Of a stretch of 64,000 bases of DNA, positions 1-7,578 are shown piece by piece. Source of the stretch: Natrinema mahii (GTDB lineage Archaea; Halobacteriota; Halobacteria; Halobacteriales; Natrialbaceae); assembly GCA_000690595.2 (NCBI GenBank), contig JHUT02000014.1:16208-80207 (forward strand), in the 5' to 3' direction. The position numbers were made by a program, and so were the translations under genes. The notes under the pieces are model-generated. The model did not search any database. It had not been told where the DNA came from and was given only the letters and a program-made list of their open reading frames with translations. Position 1 is the stretch's first letter; each line of letters begins with the position of its first letter.

Positions 1-93
1 CGGGCCGTGCTGTTCCGTGCTCCCGACGGGGACGACCGCGAGGTCTGTCTCGAGGTCCCGGACGTCCGTCCACGTGTTCTCGGAGAGGTGCAT
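1..93 (-). CDS. Creatininase-family amidohydrolase, N-terminus only
   Basis: The 31 readable codons start at an ATG whose complement is at 91-93 and run off the left edge of the window. The segment ends in VPVGSTEQHGP, the signature at the start of the metal-binding site of creatininase/ArfB-type amidohydrolases. In archaea this family includes the formamide hydrolase of riboflavin and F420 synthesis as well as creatininase-like proteins of unknown substrate. Only the N-terminus is visible, so the substrate cannot be chosen. The gene is divergent from the next one, with about 115 bp for both promoters. Confidence 0.75.
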   Translation of the reverse strand, partial: MHLSENTWTDVRDLETDLAVVPVGSTEQHGP

Positions 94-208
94 GACCGAA
101 CATCCGACCGCGCGGGCATCAAACCCGCGGTGACGGTGACCGCGACTCGCCCGCATCACGGCGAACGCAGGCCCAACCCGTTTGCGTCGCCGAATCCTTT
201 CACGACCC

Positions 209-553
209 ATGCCCGACGATAGCCGCGAACGCGGCGTCGAACTCGGCGGCTTACAGGAGACCCTCGAGAGCGAGTCGTACCCGATCGGCCACGACGAACT
301 CCTCGAGAAACACGGCGACGAGACGATCGAGATGAGCGGTAACACGACGACGCTCGAGGACCTCATCGGCCCGCTCGGTGAGGACGAGTACCGCGACTAC
401 GAGGCAGTCGAGGGGGCGATCATGAACATGGTCGGCGACGAAGCCATCGGACGGAAGAACTACAGCGACCGGACCCCGCCCGCCGCGGGCGAGGACAGAC
501 AGGACGAGGGCGGGCCGGACCAGGACGACCAGGAAGAACAGGAATCCTTTTAA
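209..553 (+). CDS. Small acidic haloarchaeal protein, DUF5789-like
   Basis: This 114-residue acidic protein has the pattern YPI-x-HDELLEKHGDE near residues 28-42, a segment rich in T and L (TTTLEDLIGPLGEDEY), and NMVGDEAIGRKNYSDR in the second half. That layout matches the haloarchaeal DUF5789 family as I remember it, related to DUF2795. The function is unknown. The ATG at 209 was preferred to an upstream in-frame start at 182, because the extra residues (MRRRILSRP) are basic and unlike the rest. The tail after residue 95 is low-complexity Asp/Glu/Gln. Confidence 0.7.
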   Translation: MPDDSRERGVELGGLQETLESESYPIGHDELLEKHGDETIEMSGNTTTLEDLIGPLGEDEYRDYEAVEGAIMNMVGDEAIGRKNYSDRTPPAAGEDRQDEGGPDQDDQEEQESF

Positions 554-568
554 TTCAGGCGGGACCCC

Positions 569-2503
569 TCAGTCGTCGCCGGCTTCGGTCCGGGCCTGTC
601 GGCGCTGAGCGCGTTCGATGAACTCCTGCGGTAACTCGTCGATCTCGCCGGCTTGGACGCCCCAGAGGTGAGAGTAGAGTCCGCCGTTTTCCAGCAGCTC
701 CTCGTGGGTGCCCCGTTCGACGATCTCGCCGCCCTCGAGGACGAGCACCTGGTCGGCGTCCTTGATCGTCGAGAGCCGGTGGGCGATGGCGAAGGTGGTG
801 CGGTCCTCCGCGAGGTCGTCGATCGAGCGCTGGATGAGCATCTCCGTCTCGGTGTCGACGTCGCTGGTCGCTTCGTCCAAGACGAGGATGTCCGGATCTT
901 TGAGGATCGCGCGGGCGATCGAGAGCCGCTGGCGCTGGCCGCCGGAGAGTTTGACCCCGCGTTCGCCGACCTCGGTGTCGTATCCCTCGGGCAGGTTGGT
1001 GATGAACTCGTGGGCCTCGGCCATCTTCGCGGCCTCGATCACGGCCTCGCGGTCGGCGTCGAACGTCCCGTACGTGATGTTCTCCTCGACGCTGCCGTAG
1101 AACAGGAACGTGTCCTGGCTGACGTAGCCAAGCGACTCGCGCAGGCTCCGCAGGGTCACGTCCTGTACCCGCTGGCTGTCGACGCGGATCTCGCCCTCGT
1201 CGACGTCGTACATCCGCAAGAGGAGTTTCAACACCGTCGACTTGCCAGCCCCGGTGGGGCCGACCAGCGCGAGCGTCTCGCCGCCCTCGAGGCTGAAGTC
1301 GATATCCTCGAGAATCGGCTCCGCGTCGTAGCCGAAGGAAACGTCGTCGTACTCGACCCGGCCCTCGGTCACCTCGAGGTCGGGGGCGTCGGGCTCCTCG
1401 CCGACGCGGTTGGGCTGGTCCATCAGCCCGAAGATGCGCTCGCTCGAGGCGCGGGCCCGCTGGTACATGTTGATGATTTGACCGAACTGGGCCATCGGCC
1501 AGATAAAGCGCTGGGTGTAGAGGATGAAGACGACGAACATCCCGGTCGAGAGGTCGCCGGTGAACGGGCCCGGCGGGCCCTGCGTGACCCAGAGGCCGCC
1601 GACCATGAAGGTGATGACGAAACCGATCCCCGCGAGGACTCGCAGCCCTGGGAAGAACTTGATCCGGGTGCGGATCGCGCCCCAGTTGGCGTCGAAGTAC
1701 TCCCGGGAGACGTCCTCGACGCGGTCGGACTCGTAGGACTCGGTCGTGCTGGATTTGATGACCTGAATGCCGCCGAGGTTGTTCTCGAGCCGGGAGTTGA
1801 CCTTGCCGACGGTCGAGCGCACTTCCGCGTACTTGGGCTGGATGGTTCTGATGAACAGGGAGGTGAAGACGGCGATCAGCGGCACCGGAAGCAGTGCGAC
1901 CAGCGCGAGTTGCCAGTTGATCGCGAGCAGGAGGCCGCCGATCCCGACCACCATCACGAGCAGCCGAAAGAGGGAGTTCATCCCGTCGTTCAAGAACTTC
2001 TCGAGGCGATTGACGTCGTTCGAGAGGATCGACATCATCTCGCCGGTCTGTTTGTCGGCGAAAAACCCCATGTCGAGGCGCTGCATCTCGTCGTAGGTGT
2101 CGGTCCGGACGTCGTGTTGGACGTTCTGGGCGAAGGTGTTGAACCCCCAGTTTCGGGTCCAGTGAAAGCCCGCCGAGAGGAGAAACGCGCTCGCGATGAT
2201 CCCGATCGTCAGCCAGAACTGGGCCATCTGTCCGTCAGGAACGTACGGCCCGACGAGGCCGCCGCCGACCGGGAACGCCTCGGCGTAGGGCACGTCCTGC
2301 CGGATCACGGCGTCGATCGCGACCCCGAGCATGAGCGCGGGCAGCAGGTCCAGAATCCGGGCGAAGAAACTCGCGATGACGCCGACGATCGCGGCACCCG
2401 TGTAGTTCGACCCGTACTCCAGGAACAACCGCTTCATCGGGTTCTCGATCTCCTCGCGTTGTTCCTCGAAGGGATCGTCCTCGTCCCAGTCGACGCCACT
2501 CAT
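569..2503 (-). CDS. ABC exporter, fused permease and ATPase (MsbA/MdlB type)
   Basis: A half-size exporter of 644 residues. The N-terminal half carries about six membrane helices (first one near residues 35-60). The C-terminal ATPase has Walker A GPTGAGKST, signature LSGGQRQRLS, Walker B ILVLDEATSD and the H-loop AHRLST. It should work as a homodimer or with a half-transporter elsewhere; the substrate cannot be told (lipid, peptide or drug). I chose the ATG at 2503, giving MSGVDWDEDDPF, over one nine codons upstream (MPAIPEPCA), since the acidic start is typical. It is transcribed in the same direction as the DUF192 gene upstream, 54 bp away, so the two may share a transcript. Confidence 0.9.
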   Translation of the reverse strand: MSGVDWDEDDPFEEQREEIENPMKRLFLEYGSNYTGAAIVGVIASFFARILDLLPALMLGVAIDAVIRQDVPYAEAFPVGGGLVGPYVPDGQMAQFWLTIGIIASAFLLSAGFHWTRNWGFNTFAQNVQHDVRTDTYDEMQRLDMGFFADKQTGEMMSILSNDVNRLEKFLNDGMNSLFRLLVMVVGIGGLLLAINWQLALVALLPVPLIAVFTSLFIRTIQPKYAEVRSTVGKVNSRLENNLGGIQVIKSSTTESYESDRVEDVSREYFDANWGAIRTRIKFFPGLRVLAGIGFVITFMVGGLWVTQGPPGPFTGDLSTGMFVVFILYTQRFIWPMAQFGQIINMYQRARASSERIFGLMDQPNRVGEEPDAPDLEVTEGRVEYDDVSFGYDAEPILEDIDFSLEGGETLALVGPTGAGKSTVLKLLLRMYDVDEGEIRVDSQRVQDVTLRSLRESLGYVSQDTFLFYGSVEENITYGTFDADREAVIEAAKMAEAHEFITNLPEGYDTEVGERGVKLSGGQRQRLSIARAILKDPDILVLDEATSDVDTETEMLIQRSIDDLAEDRTTFAIAHRLSTIKDADQVLVLEGGEIVERGTHEELLENGGLYSHLWGVQAGEIDELPQEFIERAQRRQARTEAGDD

Positions 2504-2557
2504 TGCACACGGCTCCGGGATCGCCGGCAATAAGGGTTATCTACGAATCGAAACACG

Positions 2558-3184
2558 TCAGGGGCGGACGGCCGCCGTCGGGGCCGCGTCGGGATCGGCG
2601 AGCGCCCACCGCTCGAGCGCGTCGAATCCGGGGGTAACCTCGACGATCGCCGTCTCGGTCGACTCGAGGTCGATCTCGACCCGATCGCCGACCTCGATCC
2701 CGGTCTCGTTCGCGTAGCCGCGGGGCACCTCGAGGACCCACTTCCCGCGACCCGAGTACTCGAGGTCCTCGCCGTCCTCGCCGGCTTCGGGCGCTCGGGC
2801 GTGGTGAATCCGGGTGATCTCGCCGTCGGCGTCGATGAAGATGATGTCGATGTCGAAGTCCATCTCGCGCATCACGTAGGTCAGTTTCTGCTCCCGATTG
2901 TGGACGAACAGCATGCCGGTGCCCCGCTCGAGGGAGTCGTGATCGCTCAGGCCGGTGTAGCGTTCCGAGCGGTCGTCGGCGACCTCGACGTCGACGACGG
3001 CCTTGGGTTCGGTACCGGCTCGGTCATCCGTTTCACCCTCGTCGGTCCCGTCGTCGAAGATCCGAACTTCGCCCTCGTCCGGTCCCCACGGAGCCGAGAC
3101 GAAGCCGGCCTGGACGAGGACGGCGCCGATGATCGAGACGGCGGCGATCACCAGCAGCCCCTTCCAGACATACTCGAGCGCCAT
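2558..3184 (-). CDS. DUF192 family membrane-anchored protein
   Basis: The protein is 208 residues long. Residues 8-27 are a hydrophobic anchor (VWKGLLVIAAVSIIGAVLV), followed by an acidic linker. The DUF192 domain covers about residues 62-180. It shows ERYTGLSDHDSLERGTGMLF and later DIDIIFIDADGEI plus VLEVPRGYANETGI, the conserved blocks of this family. DUF192 proteins are small beta-rich domains, often secreted or anchored, with no agreed biochemical role. About 60 bp separate it from tRNA-Val, which is divergent. Confidence 0.9.
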   Translation of the reverse strand: MALEYVWKGLLVIAAVSIIGAVLVQAGFVSAPWGPDEGEVRIFDDGTDEGETDDRAGTEPKAVVDVEVADDRSERYTGLSDHDSLERGTGMLFVHNREQKLTYVMREMDFDIDIIFIDADGEITRIHHARAPEAGEDGEDLEYSGRGKWVLEVPRGYANETGIEVGDRVEIDLESTETAIVEVTPGFDALERWALADPDAAPTAAVRP

Positions 3185-3246
3185 GCACGATTTCTGTGGG
3201 GCCAGAGAGTAAAGGTTATTCGGACGGACCCACTCGTCTCGGGTGC

Positions 3247-3320
3247 GGGCTCGTGGTCTAGCTGGTCATGACGCGGCCTTTACAAGGCCGAGGTCGGTGG
3301 TTCGAACCCGCCCGAGCCCA
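3247..3320 (+). tRNA. tRNA-Val (anticodon TAC)
   Basis: Acceptor GGGCTCG (3247-3253) pairs with CGAGCCC (3313-3319), and A3320 is the discriminator. The anticodon stem CGGCC/GGCCG encloses loop TTTACAA, with anticodon TAC at 3281-3283. The T arm is GGTGG-TTCGAAC-CCGCC. There is no intron. The last 20 bases are repeated 120 bp further on. Confidence 0.95.
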
Positions 3321-3419
3321 CTTCCTGCTGCGAGCAACTTCGCGAGCAGCAGGTATGTGGACCGAAGGCGGTTCGAACGAGAGAAGGCGACGCGAACCCA
3401 GTGAGCGAGTCTTCGCGTT

Positions 3420-3440
3420 GTTCGAACCCGCCCGAGCCCA
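3420..3440 (+). repeat. Duplicate of the tRNA-Val 3' end
   Basis: Bases 3421-3440 are identical to 3301-3320, the T-loop to discriminator end of tRNA-Val, with one more matching G on the left. The 100 bp between the copies hold no gene, only short GC-rich palindromic words (GCGAGCAGCAGG, GTGAGCGAG). It looks like the scar of an element that once integrated at this tRNA. The whole 3321-3549 interval has no convincing gene. Confidence 0.7.
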
Positions 3441-3549
3441 GCCGAGTCTTCACCGTGTTCAAACCCGCCGCTCCGAGCGGTCCGACAAACGCGGAGAAAC
3501 GACCTCGAGCCGGGACGTACAACTGACCCACGCCGGCCGCAGTCTGGCG

Positions 3550-3996
3550 TTACTGTTTGAGTCGGGCGACGTTCTCGCGGATCTGGCCGAGCAGGCCCTC
3601 GCCCGACTCGGTCTGGAGGGCGGCATGCAGCGTCGAGTTCTCCGGTTCGTCCTTGACGACGATCCGGAGGTACGGCTCGAGTTGGTCGAAGTTGTCCGCG
3701 AGGACGACGGTGTGGTTGTCCTCGTCGTGGTCGACGACGCCGGCGTCGTCGAGTTTCGGGACGTGACACTGGACCGACGACACGTAGACGCTCTTGTACT
3801 CGTTTTTGGCGACCTCGTCCGGTGGGACGTCGTGTTCCCAGCCCGCGACCGTCTCGGCCAGCGTCGAGAGTTCGATCGGGTCCTCCCGCCCGCGAAGGGC
3901 ATAGAGGAGGTAGCGACGCCGGCGGTTCGCTAACAGCTCGAGAATCGTGTCGGCGTCGAGTTCGCGGGCCTCCTGACCCGAGGTAAGGGCTTCCAT
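3550..3996 (-). CDS. Winged-helix regulator, DUF7344-like
   Basis: 148 residues. The N-terminal part (about 15-95) reads as a winged helix: LDADTILELLANRRRRYLLY, then SVQCHVPKLDDAGVVDHDED, which is the recognition helix and wing of the haloarchaeal DUF7344 family. The C-terminal 45 residues are amphipathic helix, probably for dimerisation. Such proteins are single-gene DNA-binding regulators abundant in haloarchaea; the target is unknown. It is the last chromosomal gene before the tRNA-Phe insertion site. Confidence 0.8.
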   Translation of the reverse strand: MEALTSGQEARELDADTILELLANRRRRYLLYALRGREDPIELSTLAETVAGWEHDVPPDEVAKNEYKSVYVSSVQCHVPKLDDAGVVDHDEDNHTVVLADNFDQLEPYLRIVVKDEPENSTLHAALQTESGEGLLGQIRENVARLKQ

Positions 3997-4185
3997 AACA
4001 CGATATTACCTCCCGGGGCGCAAAAGGGTGTCTTGAATATCCGAAATTCCAACAGACGCCGGTAATGGCACGTAGAATCGCGTGTATCGCTTCCATTACT
4101 CGCGAATCGCTGCCGTACTCGGGCGATCGGGTCGCCGGTCGGTCATCTGTAAGCCGCCCGGAACGACGATCGCGATTCGAAATCC

Positions 4186-4195
4186 TTTTTTATAC
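4186..4195 (+). promoter_or_regulatory. TATA box of tRNA-Phe
   Basis: TTTTTATAC lies 22-31 bp upstream of the tRNA-Phe 5' end, the normal archaeal TATA distance. Confidence 0.55.
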
Positions 4196-4216
4196 GATGG
4201 ACGGAGAAAGAGATGC

Positions 4217-4290
4217 GCCGCCTTAGCTCAGACTGGGAGAGCACTCGACTGAAGATCGAGCTGTCCCCGGTTCAAATCCGGGAGGCGGCA
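4217..4290 (+). tRNA. tRNA-Phe (anticodon GAA); integration target
   Basis: Acceptor GCCGCCT (4217-4223) pairs with AGGCGGC (4283-4289), with A4290 as discriminator. The anticodon stem CTCGA/TCGAG has loop CTGAAGA, anticodon GAA. The T arm is CCCCGG-TTCAAAT-CCGGG. The gene is intact, because the integrating element supplied an identical 3' end. The same end recurs at 24033-24057. Confidence 0.95.
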
Positions 4291-4291
4291 T
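4267..4291 (+). repeat. attL, in the 3' end of tRNA-Phe
   Basis: The 3' part of the T arm, the acceptor strand and one base beyond (4277-4291, 15 bp) are repeated exactly at 24043-24057. The match continues leftward as 22 of 25 bases (4267-4291 against 24033-24057). This is the typical core of tyrosine-recombinase integration into an archaeal tRNA gene. Confidence 0.85.
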
Positions 4292-4374
4292 CCCCTTCTC
4301 GGTTTACATGCCGGAACGACAAACTCCCTACTCAGTAGTCTCTACGCCGGTGTTTGCAAGGGGGGTGAGCGCGG

Positions 4375-6009
4375 GTGCAACTGATCGAGACCGCGCCCCA
4401 CGAGTTCGCGGCGCACTACCTCTTCGCCGCGCACGGTCTCGATCCGTTCTTTGCGTGCGACAGTCGGATCAAGGACGGCGACGGGAGTCAGCACGCTGAG
4501 TTCGAATTTGAGGGGGAGTCGTGGCAGGTGACGCTCTCTTATCGAGACTCCGGCCTCGAGCATCCCGGCGAGCAACTCCCGACTGGCACCGAGTTCCGAC
4601 TCGCAGAGATGCGCGAGTTCGATCTCAGTGTCGAGAGCGGCGAAGATGTCGTCGGAGAACGGTCGTTCCACGCTCATATCGCGCCGCGATGGCAGGGGAT
4701 GCGAAGCGAGGGGGGTAACGAAATCAGCGTCCCCGACGATCTCGATGAAGGAGTGAATCTCCACGTTCAGGGCTCGAATATCGAATTTGACCGTTATCAC
4801 CCACTGATCCAGCACGCGGCGCGCGCGGTCGGGATCAACAGCCGGTACTTCGACGAGCTACACGACTTTTCGACGATCCTCGATGCCGAGCGATACGTAC
4901 GCATCGATAAGAACGAGAGTGGCCCAGTGCATGCGCGGGACGGTCCGATAGCCCAACTGGGCCACCTGCTCGAGAACGACCGTACGGGGCGACGCAAACT
5001 CGTTCAGTACGACAGCGATGAACTCGCTCGAGATCGTCCCGGATACTATCACACGGCGACTCTCGGCCCACGACGTGTCCGTGAGGCGTTTCCATCGCAC
5101 GAGCTACCGAAGGAGGTGAAACACTACTACGCGCAGCAGGCGGTGAGCCTGGATAACAGTCGTTCAATCGCGCATCCGAAAGTCGGTGTGTCCTACCAAC
5201 GGTCGTTCTGGAAGGAGCAACTCGATGCCTCCCCGACCGATCTCGAACGTCTCAATCGCGAACTCGAGGAAACGCTTCTCAGTGTTCTCGCGGAAGCCGG
5301 TCTTCCGCTTCGATCGGGGGCTGGAACCTACGTCGACGATGCGTACTTCGTGGCCAAAGACTCCGACCGCGATCGGGATATCATCGAATTGGACTTCACT
5401 CAGATCAAGCACCGCCAAGAGTCGGTCGTCATCAAGCACCTCGCGGACGGGATCGCCCCGACAGCGTGGGAATCCCTCGAGGTTCTCGTAACCGACGGTG
5501 GCGAGGTGAGTCCACAGGATATCGCTGACGAGACGGGCCGCCATCCAGGGAGTGTCCGTAGGGCCCTAAACAGAATTCCGGAGCTGGTCGAGCGGGAGTA
5601 TGGACGGGTCTCTCTTCGATCGAAGTACATCGCTGATCTCGTCCACGACGCAGTGAAAGAGGCGAAGGAAGCGACGAGACGAGCTGCGGAAGCCGGTGCC
5701 AAGGCGATCGAAGCGGCCGAACGCGGACTCGATCACTCGACGAGCGCGTTCATCGCATGGGCCGCAAAACATGATATCGATGTCCGAGATCGGGATGGGG
5801 AAGAACTCCGTCTGGAGTTCGGTGTCGTAGACGATATCAAGCGAAAGATCCGGGAAGGTTACGAGCTATGGACTGCTGCCGATATGCCCGAGGACCGGTA
5901 TCGAATGGCCAAGATCCAATACGAGAAAGAGATCGACTCTGGCCTCCGGTCGGTCGATAAGACCGAGACGAAATCCTTTGCCTCAGTAGTGTGGCATCAC
6001 CTCGGCTGA
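4375..6009 (+). CDS. Conserved protein at the left edge of the element, winged helix inside (possibly DUF7845)
   Basis: 544 residues from a GTG start preceded by a GGGGGGTGA Shine-Dalgarno-like stretch. Residues 1-350 have no motif I can name. Residues about 365-410 form a clear winged helix (GEVSPQDIADETGRHPGSVR). Next comes an Ala/Glu-rich helix (EAKEATRRAAEAGAKAIEAA) near 430-455, which could be a coiled coil, and then a C-terminal domain. Proteins of this size and layout occur in haloarchaeal integrative elements; I recall them as DUF7845, but am not certain. A replication-initiation or partition role is possible from the position, not from sequence. GC content is like the chromosome, unlike the cargo that follows. 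The 214 bp after it hold nothing I recognise. Confidence 0.65.
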   Translation: MQLIETAPHEFAAHYLFAAHGLDPFFACDSRIKDGDGSQHAEFEFEGESWQVTLSYRDSGLEHPGEQLPTGTEFRLAEMREFDLSVESGEDVVGERSFHAHIAPRWQGMRSEGGNEISVPDDLDEGVNLHVQGSNIEFDRYHPLIQHAARAVGINSRYFDELHDFSTILDAERYVRIDKNESGPVHARDGPIAQLGHLLENDRTGRRKLVQYDSDELARDRPGYYHTATLGPRRVREAFPSHELPKEVKHYYAQQAVSLDNSRSIAHPKVGVSYQRSFWKEQLDASPTDLERLNRELEETLLSVLAEAGLPLRSGAGTYVDDAYFVAKDSDRDRDIIELDFTQIKHRQESVVIKHLADGIAPTAWESLEVLVTDGGEVSPQDIADETGRHPGSVRRALNRIPELVEREYGRVSLRSKYIADLVHDAVKEAKEATRRAAEAGAKAIEAAERGLDHSTSAFIAWAAKHDIDVRDRDGEELRLEFGVVDDIKRKIREGYELWTAADMPEDRYRMAKIQYEKEIDSGLRSVDKTETKSFASVVWHHLG

Positions 6010-6223
6010 ACCCGCCTCGGTAGTGGCAACACTATCGAGCGCGGCGATTTCGCAGCAAACTCTGCTTCTTTCTGTATAGCTCAGTGTTCCACCCCAGGGG
6101 TACGGCACGGGGAGGCAGGAATGTGTTTTGCTGAAGTCCCCCTTAGGGACACGCCTAATAGGAAATCTAGCAAAGGATATCTGTTTCGTAGATCGGTACT
6201 GTCTACTGTCGATTCGAGCTATA

Positions 6224-7573
6224 TTAACTGTCTTTATTACGCGCTTGGCGATAGAGAACAACTACAAGTCCAATAAGTCCAATAATGATGTCCTTGGCCC
6301 CGAAACCGGGAATGTTATCGCCTTCCGGCTGATTGTCCTTGTCTCCTTCAGACTGATCATCCTGACTTGTATTGTTGGTAGCGTTAGAGCGGACGTGATG
6401 GTGGCCGAGCGTACCTAACTGAACGCGTGAGTCAATACTGTGTCCGCTTGTAGGGTCATTGACGACCGTTGGCGACGAAACCAACGGTGCCTCAGACTTG
6501 CCGAACGTCCATTCCGCCATGCCTGACTCAGTGTCAACCGCATACAGGGTACCAGACTCAACGAACTGACCTGAGCCTACGTAGACCGTTTTGTCGACGA
6601 CTGTTGGAGACGCTACTATTGGTGCAGATGGCTTTTTGAACGTCCACTTGACTTCTCCGGAATTGGCCCCAATCGCATACAACCGCTCGTCTGCTGCACC
6701 TACGTATACACTCCCATCAGCGACTGTCGGGGAGGAGAACACAAACGCATCCGGATCATCAAAGATCCACTCAGCCTCGCCGGATCCGGTGTCAATCGCA
6801 TAGACGTTTCCGTTGTCACTCCCCACGTATACGGTCCCTTCAGCCACTGTTGGTGACGAGATAAACGGTGACTTGGGTTCATTGAACGCCCACTTTTTGT
6901 CGCCAGATTCAGCGTCAACCGCGTACAGTGTGCCCTCTTTGCTATCTTCTCCAGACCCAACATAAACAGTCCCGTCGACCACTGTCGGCGAAGCTGCTAG
7001 CGGCGCCTCAAACTCGTCGAAAGTCCATTTAGCCTCTCCCGAGTCAGCATTGATTGCATACATTTGTTTGTCCACCGAACCTACGTAGACAATTCCATCG
7101 GCAACAGCCGGCGATCCTGGAATTCTATCTCTTGGTTCGGTGAATGTCCATTCAGGCTCTCCTGAATCAGCGTCAATCGCGACAACTATCCCAGCGACAG
7201 AACCAACGTAGACAGTCCCATCAACTACTGTTGGAGACGAAAATACCTGATATAGATTCTCATCAAAAGTCCACTCAAGATCACCAGTGGCGGCATCAAC
7301 TGCGTAGACGCTCCCATCGTCGCTTCCGACGTATACCGTTCCCTTGACGACTGTGGGTGACGATGCGACTCGATCCGACGGCATCTCAAAGGTCCATTCT
7401 TCGATACCTGTCGCAGTGTTTATTCCATATAGTGTTCCACTCTCGTCGGATCTTCCTGCACCAACAACTAGGAGATTTCTATTCTCAGTCGACATAGCTG
7501 TCGATTTGCCACTCAAGTTACTGGCAGAAATTCCCGCGAACGTCGTATAGAGAAGGTTCCGTCGATGTATCAT
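6224..7573 (-). CDS. Secreted eight-bladed PQQ-like beta-propeller with PGF-CTERM-like tail
   Basis: 449 residues. The N-terminus HRRNLLYTTFAG resembles a Tat signal. The body is eight repeats of about 43 residues with the pattern SSPTVVDGTVYVGS-x(n)-YAVD-x-SGE-x-WTF, the PQQ/PQQ-like propeller signature. After a polar Asn/Asp/Gln-rich linker, the last 30 residues are IPGFGAKD, a hydrophobic helix and RQARNKDS. That is the architecture of an archaeosortase A (PGF-CTERM) processing signal for lipid attachment at the cell surface. It starts 5 bp downstream of the giant gene on the same strand, so both are co-transcribed. In toxin loci this is where an immunity gene would sit; a propeller in that place is unusual. 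GC is well below the chromosomal genes. Confidence 0.85.
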   Translation of the reverse strand: MIHRRNLLYTTFAGISASNLSGKSTAMSTENRNLLVVGAGRSDESGTLYGINTATGIEEWTFEMPSDRVASSPTVVKGTVYVGSDDGSVYAVDAATGDLEWTFDENLYQVFSSPTVVDGTVYVGSVAGIVVAIDADSGEPEWTFTEPRDRIPGSPAVADGIVYVGSVDKQMYAINADSGEAKWTFDEFEAPLAASPTVVDGTVYVGSGEDSKEGTLYAVDAESGDKKWAFNEPKSPFISSPTVAEGTVYVGSDNGNVYAIDTGSGEAEWIFDDPDAFVFSSPTVADGSVYVGAADERLYAIGANSGEVKWTFKKPSAPIVASPTVVDKTVYVGSGQFVESGTLYAVDTESGMAEWTFGKSEAPLVSSPTVVNDPTSGHSIDSRVQLGTLGHHHVRSNATNNTSQDDQSEGDKDNQPEGDNIPGFGAKDIIIGLIGLVVVLYRQARNKDS

Positions 7574-7578
7574 GATTA

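Noticed and set aside
653..2533. Long plus-strand frame opposite the ABC exporter
   Set aside because: It is an antisense shadow of a GC-rich gene. The protein is full of Arg, Asp and Gly without family motifs, while the minus strand has all ABC motifs.
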